Positions 50,021 to 58,773 of a DNA stretch of 64,000 nucleotides are shown here, in pieces (the first letter of the stretch is position 1; every line of letters starts with the position of its first letter). The notes below the pieces were generated by a model. That model saw only the letters and a program-made list of their open reading frames with translations. It did not search any database and was not told the origin of the DNA. Source of the DNA: Ornithinimicrobium sediminis (GTDB lineage Bacteria; Actinomycetota; Actinomycetes; Actinomycetales; Dermatophilaceae); assembly GCF_021272345.1 (NCBI RefSeq), contig NZ_JAJSDQ010000003.1, forward strand, positions 1-64,000. Direction: 5' to 3'. The position numbers were made by a program, and so were the translations under genes.

Positions 50021-51106
50021 TCACAGACCGCTGACCTCCAGCCCGAGCCAGGTGGCGAGCTCGTCGACCTCCGCGTGGACCGCCCGGGTGACGGTGGGGG
50101 TGAACGGCACGTCCTGGTGGAGCGCCTGGACCACCAGCCTGCCCGCCGTGCGGTCTGCGGTCGCGTCCAGCTTGCCGACGAGCCGGTCGCCGTGGAGCAC
50201 CGGCAGGGCGAAGTAGCCCCAGCGACGCCGGTCCCTGGGCTTGTACATCTCCAGGACGTACTCGAAGTCGAACAGCTGCTCGGCCCTGACCCGGTCGTGC
50301 ACGAGCCGGTCGAACGGCGACAGCAGCGCGGTGCGCCCCTCGAAGGGCAGGTCGAGGTATGCCGGGTGGACGCGCCAGGTCCCGGGGACCCCCTCGACCT
50401 CGGCCTCCTCCCCGGCCTCGCCGACGTAGGGCGGCTCACCCGGCATCTGCGGCCCGTCCGCACGGGCGATGCCGAGCGCTGTCAGGCGCCGTTCCTGTCG
50501 CTGTCGGGTGGCGGTCGCGAGGTCGAGCACGGGCAGGTCTGCGGGGTAGACGCGCTCCGGCAGGTCCCAGTAGCGCTGGCGGCCTCGGCGGCCGGCCACC
50601 GCGACCTCGCCCCGGGCGGCGAGCAGCTCCAGCATCCGGGTGATGTTGCGGTTGTTGGTCCAGCCGGAGGACGGCCAGGGTTCGACGCTGGTGTCAGGGA
50701 TGTCGCGGGACAGCACCGGCCCCTGCCTGTCCAGCACGGCGAGGATGTCGCGCCGGAAGGGCTCGTTGGTCTGCAGCCACCTCGACACCGTGGTGTGCGC
50801 GGCTGCCTCGCGGACCTCCGCGAGGACGGCGGGCAGGTCGCGCGGGTGCCGGACGTAGGCCACGGTCTCGACGAGCCTGCGGTCCTCCTCCAGGGCGCGG
50901 ACCAGCTCGTCGGGGTCGTAGCGGGAGCCCAGCCGGCTCCACAGGACGAGGTCGGCGCTCGGGGCGACCGCGGCCGTGGGGTCGACCTGCAGGAGCGTGA
51001 GCCGTTCGACCACCTCGACCAGGTCGGTCGGGCGCGGCAGGTCCAGCAGCTGCGCGTGGACCGCGACCCGGCGCGCCTGCCGCCTGCTGAGCCGGTGGAC
51101 GACCAT
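50021..51106 (-). CDS. YcaQ-type (HTH_42) DNA glycosylase-like winged-helix protein
   Basis: The 361-residue protein has the catalytic QxD motif LLQVDPTAAVAPS (Gln40, Asp42), RHPRDLPAVL, three winged-helix-like repeats, and the conserved FDRLVHDRVRAEQLFDFEYVLEMYKPRDRRRWGYFALPVL (landmarks FDRLVHDR and YKPRDRRRWGYFALP). Family members unhook interstrand DNA crosslinks, as in E. coli YcaQ and the self-resistance glycosylase AlkZ of Streptomyces. No crosslinker biosynthesis cluster is nearby, so a general repair role is likelier. It is divergent from the methyltransferase gene at 51201. Confidence 0.9.
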   Translation of the reverse strand: MVVHRLSRRQARRVAVHAQLLDLPRPTDLVEVVERLTLLQVDPTAAVAPSADLVLWSRLGSRYDPDELVRALEEDRRLVETVAYVRHPRDLPAVLAEVREAAAHTTVSRWLQTNEPFRRDILAVLDRQGPVLSRDIPDTSVEPWPSSGWTNNRNITRMLELLAARGEVAVAGRRGRQRYWDLPERVYPADLPVLDLATATRQRQERRLTALGIARADGPQMPGEPPYVGEAGEEAEVEGVPGTWRVHPAYLDLPFEGRTALLSPFDRLVHDRVRAEQLFDFEYVLEMYKPRDRRRWGYFALPVLHGDRLVGKLDATADRTAGRLVVQALHQDVPFTPTVTRAVHAEVDELATWLGLEVSGL

Positions 51107-51188
51107 GCTGCCGACGATAGCGCCGGCCGCGGCGGGGGACCTGGCAGGGCGAGCGCTGCCTCACCCGGCACCCGCCCGCGCGAGATGT

Positions 51189-51194
51189 CAGGAT
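51189..51194 (+). promoter_or_regulatory. -10 element of the methyltransferase gene (leaderless)
   Basis: CAGGAT is followed by GCGCGC and the ATG at 51201. Confidence 0.5.
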
Positions 51195-51200
51195 GCGCGC

Positions 51201-51857
51201 ATGGCGCTCAGCACCCGACAGGTCACGTACACCTCCTCGAGGTACCTCCGCGCGAACCGGTGGGACCGCCGGAACCTGGACATCGCGCGCGAGTCCGTCG
51301 ACCCTCGGCCGGGGGAGCAGGTGCTGGAGGTCGGATGCGGTCGAGGCCACCTGGTCAAGGCCCTGCGTGAGGAGGGGGTGGAGGCGGTCGGGGCAGACCT
51401 GAACGACCACGTCGTCGCGCACGGGGTGAGCGAGGCGCTGCAGGCCGCTCCCGGCCATGACCTGCCGTACGACGACGGCCGGTTCGACGTCGTGCTCTCG
51501 TTCCACATGATCGAGCACGTCCCCGACATCGACGCGGTGCTCGCCGAGCTCGTCCGCGTGCTCCGGCCGGGTGGACGGCTGCTGCTGGTCTACCCCGCCG
51601 AGCCGGTGCGCGGGGCGTATGCCGTGGGCGCCTCCTTCGTCATGTACGGCCACCCGTTCGCCGCACGCCGCGTCCACCGCCACACCGTGCGCCCCGGCAC
51701 CCTGGAGCCGCGGCTGGCGGCGCTGGGCCTGCACTCCCCGCAGAGCAGGTTCCGGCTGCTGACCACCCCGCAGTTCCAGACGGTGGCGCACCGCCCGGGT
51801 GCGCAGGAGCCCCCGTCCACGGGCTCACCGGGCAGCGCCGCTCACTCCCCGACCTGA
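51201..51857 (+). CDS. Class I SAM-dependent methyltransferase
   Basis: The 218-residue protein has the SAM-binding motif LEVGCGRGHLVKAL (~42-55), acidic loop GADLND and DGRFDVVLSFHMIEHVPDIDAVLAELVRVLRPGG (methyltransferase_11 type, quoted as landmark). The substrate is unknown. It converges with the large histidine kinase gene and overlaps its 3' end by 16 bases. An upstream frame (from 50976) was rejected as antisense to the glycosylase gene. Confidence 0.9.
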   Translation: MALSTRQVTYTSSRYLRANRWDRRNLDIARESVDPRPGEQVLEVGCGRGHLVKALREEGVEAVGADLNDHVVAHGVSEALQAAPGHDLPYDDGRFDVVLSFHMIEHVPDIDAVLAELVRVLRPGGRLLLVYPAEPVRGAYAVGASFVMYGHPFAARRVHRHTVRPGTLEPRLAALGLHSPQSRFRLLTTPQFQTVAHRPGAQEPPSTGSPGSAAHSPT

Positions 51858-54382
51858 CCGGGGCAGTCCTCCGTGGCCGGCTGCGGCCAGGGGGCGGCCA
51901 GCACGTCCGCGGCCCGGGCCCGTCCGAGGTTCCAGCCCAGCGCGTCGTCCGAGGAGACGTCCCTGCGGCCGAGCACGCACCAGGCCAGGTCGGGCGGCAG
52001 GCCCTCCTCGACCACCGGCACGGCGTCGGCACCGAGGGTGGCGAGGTAGTCGAGGTCGAGCCTCCCGGTGGCCTCGAAGCGCTCGATGTTCTGCCGGGCC
52101 ACCCACGCCTCCGGGTCGGCCAGCCCGACGGCCAGCAGCAGCGCCGCGCCGGAGGCGAGAGCTGCCCGCGGAAGCCACCACCCGGACAGCCGGACGCCGG
52201 CCACCATGACCAGGACGACCAGCAGGCCCAGCCAGACCTCGAAGGCGTCCACCAGCACCCGCAGCACGGTGAAGCCGTACGCCTCCTGGTAGACCGCCAT
52301 ACGGAACAGCGCCGACGCCACCACCACGAGGGTGAGGACGCACAGCGTGCCGAGCACCGCTCTCAGGAGCCGCCGGTCACCGGCGCCCGTCCGTGGGGCC
52401 TTGCGGACGGCGAGCGCGACCGTGGCGAGCGTCAGCGCCGTCGCCACGGTCAGCTGGGCGAACCCCTGGTGCACGTAGTCGGCATAGCTCATCCCCGTGG
52501 TGCGCCGCACGAAGTCGTGCCCGCCCCACATCGCGGAGGCCTGAGCCACCAGGAAGACCGCGAAGACGGCCACCACCACCCCGACCGGCACGAGCCACTC
52601 CCAGGCATTGCTCACCGGGCGGGCCGGTGGCAGTGCGACGACGTCCACCCGCGGCGGGTTGAGCGCCAGGTAGCACGCGGCGAGCACCACGCCGCCGACC
52701 ACGAACCACACGAAGGTGCGCAGCACCAGGCTCTCGGCGATGTGCACCTCGGGCAGGATGCCGGCCACCCACGACCCGAACACCGCGTCCCCGGTGGCGA
52801 ACAGCCCGCCGAAGACGACCAGGGCGAGCAGCGAGATGGCCGCCGTGCGGAGCACGGGCCACAGGAGCCGGTGCCGGCTGGTGGCCGATACGGTGCGGCC
52901 CAGCAGCGGCAGGCCGCGGACACCGCTGAGCACCCAGGCCGCAGGGCCGCTGAGCATCGCGGCCAGACCGCGGGCGTCGGTCAGCGCCGTGCTGACGAGG
53001 AGCCCGGCCACGGCCAGCACCAGCACGGGCAGCCACTCGGCCGCGCGCAGCGCGAGCAGTGAGGCCAGGCCTGCGCAGAGGACGACGGCCAGCACCGTCC
53101 ACGGGCGACGGCGGTGGACCGAGAGCACCCAGACCAGGACGCCCGCCACCAGCAGCACGAGGACGGTCCCTCCCCCGATGTCCCGGTAGGGCAGCACGGC
53201 GGCGGCCAGGGCCCCGACGGCGACCGAGGCGTAGAGCGGCCCGGGAGCGGTGTGCGGTCCGCGCTCCGGCCAGAGGTCAGCGACCGACAGTGACACTGCG
53301 CGCGGCTCATCCTCGACCACCGCACCCCCAGGCACCGTGTCCGGGGTCGCCTGAGGCCGCTGCTCGGGGTCGCGGGGCAGCAGGGCCCGCACCGTCGCGC
53401 CCGTGCTGCCCAGCCGGGAGGGCAGGGCCTGGATGGAGCCGCCGTGCAGCCTGCACACCCATCCGGCGATGGCCAGCCCGAGGCCGGTGCCGCCGCCGCT
53501 GCGGTCGCCGGTCCCGAACCGGCTGAAGGCCTGGCGCGCCTGCTCCGCCGGGAGGCCCGGGCCGTCGTCGGCCACCTCCAGCGACCACCGGCCGTCCTCC
53601 TCGGCGGCGGCGCGCACCCGCACCACCCCGTCCGGAGGGTTGTGCCGCATCGCGTTGTCGAGCAGGTTGGCCACGACCTGCGCCAGGCGGGCGGCATCGG
53701 CCCGGACGACCAGGTCGGGTGGCTCCACGGCCACCTCGAGGCGCACCGGCCTGCCGCTGACCGTGGCCTCGGCGACCGTCCGGTCGAGCAGTTCGGCGAC
53801 ACGCACCCGGTCGAGGTGCAGCGGCACCGCGCCGCCGTCGATGCGGCTGAGGTCCAGCAGGTCGGCGACGAGTGCGCTGAGCCGCTCCGACTGCAGCAGG
53901 GCGGTCTGCAGCGCCGCGTCGTCGGGGCTGACCACGCCGTCGACGAGGTTCTCGAGCAGGGCACGCTGCGCGGCCAGCGGTGTGCGCAGCTCGTGGGAGA
54001 CCGTGGCCACCAGGTGGCGGCGTTGCTGCTCGGCGGTGGCGAGGTCGTCGGCCATGGTGGTGAACGCACGGGCCAGCCGGCCGACCTCGTCGGCCGAGGT
54101 GGCGCTCACCCGGGTGTCGTAGTCACCGCCCGCCATCCGCGACGCGGCATGGGTCATCTCGCGCAAGGGAGAGGTCATGCCCCGGGCCAGCCACTGGGTG
54201 ACCCCGAGGGCCGCCGCCAGGGTGACCGGCAGGGTCAGCCAGGCCGGGACACCGGCCCGCCTGCCCACCTCGAGCACCACCACGGCCGCCAGGATGCTGA
54301 GGGCGACGAGCAGGCCGATCTTGACCTTGATGGAGGCCACCCCGTCCAGCGGGCGGTCCGTGCGCGAGGGGCGAGGCGTCAT
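51842..54382 (-). CDS. Sensor histidine kinase fused to a DUF4153/DUF4173-like membrane domain
   Basis: The 846-residue protein is about twice a normal kinase. Residues 1-335 hold two N-terminal helices (~20-37, 45-64), HAMP (~65-118), HisKA with His130 in VSHELRTPLAA, and HATPase with N-box NLLDNAMRHN (~239-248), G1 DDGPGLP (~272) and G2 TGLGLAI (~299). Residues ~385-790 are a separate polytopic domain with ~10-11 helices (ALTDARGLAAMLSGPAAWVLSGVRGLPLL; VWFVVGGVVLAACYLALNPPRV), matching DUF4153/DUF4173, followed by a soluble tail. The ATG overlaps the response regulator stop (ATGA), and the frame is uninterrupted across the junction. Confidence 0.85.
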   Translation of the reverse strand: MTPRPSRTDRPLDGVASIKVKIGLLVALSILAAVVVLEVGRRAGVPAWLTLPVTLAAALGVTQWLARGMTSPLREMTHAASRMAGGDYDTRVSATSADEVGRLARAFTTMADDLATAEQQRRHLVATVSHELRTPLAAQRALLENLVDGVVSPDDAALQTALLQSERLSALVADLLDLSRIDGGAVPLHLDRVRVAELLDRTVAEATVSGRPVRLEVAVEPPDLVVRADAARLAQVVANLLDNAMRHNPPDGVVRVRAAAEEDGRWSLEVADDGPGLPAEQARQAFSRFGTGDRSGGGTGLGLAIAGWVCRLHGGSIQALPSRLGSTGATVRALLPRDPEQRPQATPDTVPGGAVVEDEPRAVSLSVADLWPERGPHTAPGPLYASVAVGALAAAVLPYRDIGGGTVLVLLVAGVLVWVLSVHRRRPWTVLAVVLCAGLASLLALRAAEWLPVLVLAVAGLLVSTALTDARGLAAMLSGPAAWVLSGVRGLPLLGRTVSATSRHRLLWPVLRTAAISLLALVVFGGLFATGDAVFGSWVAGILPEVHIAESLVLRTFVWFVVGGVVLAACYLALNPPRVDVVALPPARPVSNAWEWLVPVGVVVAVFAVFLVAQASAMWGGHDFVRRTTGMSYADYVHQGFAQLTVATALTLATVALAVRKAPRTGAGDRRLLRAVLGTLCVLTLVVVASALFRMAVYQEAYGFTVLRVLVDAFEVWLGLLVVLVMVAGVRLSGWWLPRAALASGAALLLAVGLADPEAWVARQNIERFEATGRLDLDYLATLGADAVPVVEEGLPPDLAWCVLGRRDVSSDDALGWNLGRARAADVLAAPWPQPATEDCPGQVGE

Positions 54383-55080
54383 CCCTGCACCTCCAGCGCG
54401 TAGCCGACGCCGTGGACCGTGCGGACCCGGGCCGCCCCGATCTTGGCGCGCAGCGACTTGACGTGGCTGTCCAGGGTGCGGGTGCCTCGGGCGTCGGCCC
54501 AGCCCCACACCTCGCTCATGAGCGACTCGCGGCTGCGGACGGTGCCGGGCTGCTCGGCGAGCACGGCGAGCAGGTCGAACTCCAGGGGCGTCAGGTGGAC
54601 CTCGGCCCCGGCGAGGTGCACCCTGCGGGCAGCACGGTCGAGCACGACGTCACCCACCGTGAGTGCAGGCTCCCGACCGGCCGCCAGCTCGACGGCACGG
54701 TCGACCCGTCGCAGCAGCGCCCGGACGCGGGCGACGAGCTCCCGCATACGGAACGGCTTGGTCAGGTAGTCGTCGGCGCCGACGCCCAGGCCGACGAGCA
54801 CATCAGTCTCCTCGACCTTGGCCGTGAGCATCAGCACCGGCACCGGTCGCTGGGCCTGGACGCGCCGGCACACCTCCAGCCCGTCGATGCCGGGGAGCAT
54901 CAGGTCGAGCACGACCAGGTCGGGCGCGTGCTCGGCGAAGGCGGTGAGTGCCCCCGGGCCGTCCACGGCACGCGCCACCGCGAACCCCTCGGCGGTGAGC
55001 CGGTCGGACAAGGCCTGGTTGATGGTCGGGTCGTCCTCGACGACCAGCACCGTGCGGGCTTCCTCGCTCTCCTGCGTCAT
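54379..55080 (-). CDS. OmpR/PhoB-family response regulator
   Basis: The 233-residue regulator starts MTQESEEARTVLVVEDDPTINQ. It has a receiver acidic pair at 16-17, phosphorylated Asp59 in VVLDLMLPGIDG and Lys in YLTKPFR. The winged-helix domain contains HLTPLEFDLLAVLAEQPGTVRSRESL and TLDSHVKSLRAKIG. It is coupled by ATGA to the kinase-DUF4153 gene. A TAGTGT -10 is seven bases before the ATG, overlapping the stop codon of the copper ATPase gene upstream, so the system has its own leaderless promoter. Confidence 0.93.
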   Translation of the reverse strand: MTQESEEARTVLVVEDDPTINQALSDRLTAEGFAVARAVDGPGALTAFAEHAPDLVVLDLMLPGIDGLEVCRRVQAQRPVPVLMLTAKVEETDVLVGLGVGADDYLTKPFRMRELVARVRALLRRVDRAVELAAGREPALTVGDVVLDRAARRVHLAGAEVHLTPLEFDLLAVLAEQPGTVRSRESLMSEVWGWADARGTRTLDSHVKSLRAKIGAARVRTVHGVGYALEVQG

Positions 55081-55087
55081 GCTCCTG

Positions 55088-55093
55088 ACACTA
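55088..55093 (-). promoter_or_regulatory. -10 element of the response regulator gene (leaderless)
   Basis: TAGTGT is followed by CAGGAGC and the ATG at 55080. Its TAG is the stop codon of the ATPase gene ending at 55091. Confidence 0.55.
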
Positions 55094-57283
55094 GGCGCGG
55101 GAGGCCGGGTGGGGTGTCCGCGCGGTGTGCAGATCCTGTGAAGGTCCTCCGTCACCCGCGACGGGCGACTGGTCGCGCAGTGCTGCCACGCTCGCGCCGG
55201 GCTGCAGGTCGAGCCGGCGCAGGCGCTGGGCGTTGAGCGCGACGATGACGGTGGACAGCGACATCAGGAGCGCCCCCACCGACATGGGCATGACGAACCC
55301 GACGGGTGCGAGCACCCCGGCCGCGAGCGGGACGGCGACGAGGTTGTAGCCCGCCGCCCACCACAGGTTCTGCTTCATGGTGCGGTATGCCGCGCGGGAC
55401 AGCTGGATGACGGAGAGCACCGAGCGAGGGTCGTCGCTGGCCAGCACGACCCCGGCGGAGGCGACGGCGACATCCGTCCCGGCGCCGATGGCCACGCCCA
55501 CGTCGGCCTGCGCCAGCGCCGGTGCGTCGTTGACCCCGTCGCCCACCATGGCGACGGTGCGACCCTCGGCCTGCAGCTCCACGACCTTCTCGGCCTTGTG
55601 CTCGGGTCGCACCCCGGCGAAGACCTGGTCGATGCCCAGATCGGCCGCCACCGCCCGAGCCACCGGCTCGGCGTCGCCGGTGATCATGACCACCCGGATG
55701 CCGAGGTGGTGCAGGGTGTCGACGGCCTCCCGGGACTCCTCGCGCACCTCGTCGGCCACCGCCACCGCACCGATGACCGCTCCGTCCCGGGTGACGTGCA
55801 GCACCGTGGACCCGTGCTCGGCCCATGCCTGCGTGCCGGCGAGCGCGTCCAGCCCCTCCTCGGTGAGCAGGTGGGGTCCGCCCACGCGCACGGCGCGTCC
55901 CTCGACGGTGCCGCTGACGCCGACCGCCGGCGAGGAGGAGAAGCCGTCGGCGCGGGGCACCGTGAGACCACGGGACTCCGCGGCTCGCACGACCGCCCGG
56001 GCCAGCGGGTGCTCGCTGTCGGCCTCGACCGCAGCGGCCAGGGCGAGCACCTCGTCCTCGGAGTGGCCGTCCACGGCCTGCACCTCGCCCACGGCGGGCT
56101 CACCCTGGGTGAGCGTGCCCGTCTTGTCGAGCAGCACGGTGTCGACGGTGCGCATCTGCTCCAGCGCCATCCGGTCCTTGATGAGGACCCCACCTCGGGC
56201 CGCCCGCTCGGTCGTGATCGAGACGACCAGGGGGATGGCCAGCCCGAGAGCGTGCGGACAGGCGATGACGAGGACCGTGACGACCCGGACGAGCGCGGTG
56301 CCGGGGGTGGCGAAGGACAGCCATGCCACCGCGGCCAGGGCCGCGGCGCCGAGGGCGAACCAGAACAGCCAGCCGGCGGCACGGTCGGCCAGCCGCTGGG
56401 CACGCGTGGACGAGCTCTGTGCGTCCGCGACCATGCGCTGGATGCCGGCCAGCGTCGTGTCGTCACCCACGGCCGTGATCCGCACCCGCAGGGCCGAGTC
56501 GGTCGCCACCGTGCCGGCGACGACCGTGTCGCCCACACCGCGACGGACGGCGACGGACTCCCCGGTGATCATCGACTCGTCGACGGCGGCCGCACCGTCG
56601 ACGACCTCACCGTCGGCCGGGACCCGGCCACCGGGGCGCACCACGACGACGTCGTCGAGCGACAGCTCGGTGGGTGGCACCGTCACCGTGCGGTCGCCCT
56701 CGACCCGCTCGGCCTCGTCGGGCAGGAGCGCCGCGAGCGACTCCAGGGCCGAGGACGTCTGGGCCAGCGACCGCATCTCGATCCAGTGGCCCAGCAGCAT
56801 GATGACGATCAGCAGGGCCAGCTCCCACCAGAAGTCCAGCTCGTGGGGCAGCAGGCCGATGCTGGCGGCCAGCGAGGCCACGAACGCGACGCTGATCGCC
56901 ATCCCGATGAGCAGCATCATGCCCGGTGTGCGGGCCCTGAGCTCGGCGACGGCACCGGTATAGAAGGGCCGCCCTCCCCAGACGTACATGACCGTGCCGA
57001 GCACCGGGGCCACCCACCGGATGCCGGGCACCTCGGGCAGGTCGTAGCCCAGCAGGTCGGCGAACATCGTGCTGGTGAGCACCGTCGGCACCGCGAGCAC
57101 GAGCATCACCCAGAAGAGCCTGCGGAACATCGCGACGTGGTCGCCGTGGTCGTGCCCCCCATGCCCGTCGTGCCCATGGTGGCCGTCCGTGCCCGTGTGC
57201 CTGCCGTGCGCGACGGCCTCCCGGTCGACGCCGCCGTGCCGGTCCTCCGGCGTCCGGCCCGCGTGCCCTCCGTGGTCGGTCAT
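55091..57283 (-). CDS. copB: CopB-type heavy-metal P1B ATPase with His-rich N-terminus
   Basis: The 730-residue ATPase has a His-rich N-terminal tail (HGRHTGTDGHHGHDGHGGHDH) instead of CxxC domains. The metal-translocating motif is CPH (ACPHALGLA, ~343). It also has TGES (MITGESVAV), the phosphorylated Asp in DKTGTLT (~380), HP (SEHPLARA) and GDGVNDAPAL. The CPH motif defines the CopB (P1B-3) subclass, which exports Cu(II) or Cu(I)/Ag(I). Start ATG 57283 has GGAG before it. A perfect CsoR-type palindrome lies 34 bases upstream, between this gene and a small divergent gene. Confidence 0.93.
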   Translation of the reverse strand: MTDHGGHAGRTPEDRHGGVDREAVAHGRHTGTDGHHGHDGHGGHDHGDHVAMFRRLFWVMLVLAVPTVLTSTMFADLLGYDLPEVPGIRWVAPVLGTVMYVWGGRPFYTGAVAELRARTPGMMLLIGMAISVAFVASLAASIGLLPHELDFWWELALLIVIMLLGHWIEMRSLAQTSSALESLAALLPDEAERVEGDRTVTVPPTELSLDDVVVVRPGGRVPADGEVVDGAAAVDESMITGESVAVRRGVGDTVVAGTVATDSALRVRITAVGDDTTLAGIQRMVADAQSSSTRAQRLADRAAGWLFWFALGAAALAAVAWLSFATPGTALVRVVTVLVIACPHALGLAIPLVVSITTERAARGGVLIKDRMALEQMRTVDTVLLDKTGTLTQGEPAVGEVQAVDGHSEDEVLALAAAVEADSEHPLARAVVRAAESRGLTVPRADGFSSSPAVGVSGTVEGRAVRVGGPHLLTEEGLDALAGTQAWAEHGSTVLHVTRDGAVIGAVAVADEVREESREAVDTLHHLGIRVVMITGDAEPVARAVAADLGIDQVFAGVRPEHKAEKVVELQAEGRTVAMVGDGVNDAPALAQADVGVAIGAGTDVAVASAGVVLASDDPRSVLSVIQLSRAAYRTMKQNLWWAAGYNLVAVPLAAGVLAPVGFVMPMSVGALLMSLSTVIVALNAQRLRRLDLQPGASVAALRDQSPVAGDGGPSQDLHTARTPHPASRA

Positions 57284-57316
57284 GTCGCTCACTCCGTCCG
57301 GTCGCCTACACTCCTG

Positions 57317-57335
57317 TATACCCCTATGGGGTATA
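57317..57335. promoter_or_regulatory. CsoR-type operator between copB and a small divergent gene
   Basis: TATACCCC-TAT-GGGGTATA is a perfect inverted repeat with 8-bp arms. Minus-strand TATACA (57315-57320) and plus-strand TATATA (57332-57337) are overlapping -10 candidates, so binding of CsoR would block both directions. Confidence 0.75.
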
Positions 57336-57396
57336 TATGGCAAGGCTGGGACAGGCCGCGGTTGCCGACACCGCGGGCACCGACGACGCTGACCGC

Positions 57397-57669
57397 ATGA
57401 GCAACGAGCACGGACACGAGCACACGGACACCGACCCCGTCGAGGAGATCGCCGAGCGCCGCAGGCGCGCAGCGGACATCGGGACGACCGGTCGGGAGCG
57501 GGACTCGAGCTACACCGTCAACCCGGGCTTCGCGGCCCGGGAGGGCACCTCGGCCGACCCCGCCGAGGTGGAGGTGGACTACGTCGAGGAACCGGGGGTG
57601 GGAGGGGTCTCCCAGGATGCACAGGATGTGCACACCTCCTCCAGCCCCTCCGACGAGCCCCGGCCCTAG
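57397..57669 (+). CDS. Small acidic protein, uncharacterised, divergent from copB
   Basis: The 90-residue hydrophilic protein starts MSNEHGHEHTDTDPVEEIAERRRRAADIG. It has a His cluster at the N-terminus and otherwise low-complexity acidic sequence, with no membrane helix or signal peptide. The HGHEH cluster and the shared copper-type operator suggest a metal-linked role, but that is inference and the family is unknown to me. The upstream in-frame ATG at 57337 lies beside the operator; 57397 fits better with the His-rich start. Confidence 0.6.
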   Translation: MSNEHGHEHTDTDPVEEIAERRRRAADIGTTGRERDSSYTVNPGFAAREGTSADPAEVEVDYVEEPGVGGVSQDAQDVHTSSSPSDEPRP

Positions 57670-57703
57670 CGTGGTGACCTGAGCCGTTCGGCACAGACGC
57701 CGG

Positions 57704-58708
57704 TCACGTCCGCCTGAGCTCGCGGAGCCGGCGCACCACCGGCCAGGCCCCGTCAGCGGTGTTGGCGGCGATGCTCACGGTCAGCCCCTCGTCCGGGTCG
57801 TGCAGCGAGTGGAAGCTCACGCCGGCGTCGCAGCCCTCGAGCACCACCCCCGGCCCGTCCTGCTCGAGCCAGAAGCCCATGCCGTAGCGCATCTGCTCGT
57901 CCTCGACCAGGTGCCGTGGCGCCAGCATCAGCTCGACCACCTCGCGCGGCACGATGCGGCCGGCCATCAGGGCCTCCCAGAACACGGCGAGGTCGGGCAG
58001 CGTGGTGTAGATCCCACCGTCACCGTTGCCGCGGACGGGAAGGTGGAGCACGTTGCTGCGGTCGGAGTCCGCACCGAGGTAGCCGACCGCGGCGTCGCCC
58101 GGCAGCTCGTCCGCACGGAGGAAGGACGTGTCGTGCAGCCCGGCGGGCGCACAGACGCGGGTGTGGACGAGGTCGTGGAAGCCGATGCCGCCGGTCCGTT
58201 CCGCCACCAGGGCGAGCACGACGTAGCCGCCGTTGCAGTAGGCGAAACCGGCCCCGGGGGGCGACACCTGAGGGTGGCCCGACAGCTCGGTGAGGAAGGC
58301 CTCCGTGTCCGCCAGCAGGTGGACCGGCGAGCGGAGCACGTAGTCGGCGGCGTCCCAGCCGTCGGACTCGTCGAGGTAGTCGCCGATGCCGGAGGTGTGG
58401 CACAGCAGGTGCTCGACGGTCACGGCGTCGTCGACCAGCGGCAGGTCCGCACCGAGCACGGTGCGCACCCGGGTGTCCAGGCCGAGCACGCCGTCCTGCA
58501 CCAGCGCCAGGACCGCCAGCGCGGTGAACGCCTTGCTGCCGCTGGCGGTCGCGAAGCGGGTGCCCGGCCTGTGGGGCACCCCGAGACCACGGTGCGCCAG
58601 ACCGTAGCCGCGAGCCCATGGCTCCTCACCGGCCACGCGCACCCCGACCGCGCCGCTGAAGCCCGACCGGCGAGCCGTCTCGTCCAGGGCCTGTGCCAGT
58701 GCCTCCAT
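57704..58708 (-). CDS. Serine hydrolase, beta-lactamase / DD-peptidase (class C) family
   Basis: The 334-residue protein has SxxK at Ser56-Lys59 (ASGSKAFTALAVLALV), the YxN-type motif FAYCNGGYVV, HTSGIGDYLDE and a C-terminal GCDAGVSFHS in place of KTG/HxG. There is no signal peptide, so it is cytoplasmic and more likely an esterase or amidase than a resistance beta-lactamase. TACGGT lies six bases before the ATG at 58708, indicating a leaderless mRNA. Confidence 0.9.
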   Translation of the reverse strand: MEALAQALDETARRSGFSGAVGVRVAGEEPWARGYGLAHRGLGVPHRPGTRFATASGSKAFTALAVLALVQDGVLGLDTRVRTVLGADLPLVDDAVTVEHLLCHTSGIGDYLDESDGWDAADYVLRSPVHLLADTEAFLTELSGHPQVSPPGAGFAYCNGGYVVLALVAERTGGIGFHDLVHTRVCAPAGLHDTSFLRADELPGDAAVGYLGADSDRSNVLHLPVRGNGDGGIYTTLPDLAVFWEALMAGRIVPREVVELMLAPRHLVEDEQMRYGMGFWLEQDGPGVVLEGCDAGVSFHSLHDPDEGLTVSIAANTADGAWPVVRRLRELRRT

Positions 58709-58714
58709 GGCGTC

Positions 58715-58720
58715 ACCGTA
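58715..58720 (-). promoter_or_regulatory. -10 element of the serine hydrolase gene (leaderless)
   Basis: TACGGT is followed by GACGCC and the ATG at 58708. Confidence 0.6.
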
Positions 58721-58773
58721 GCGCCGCGCCGGCAGCGCAGGCACCGGGTTTGCCGGCTCAGGCCCTCCCGGCC

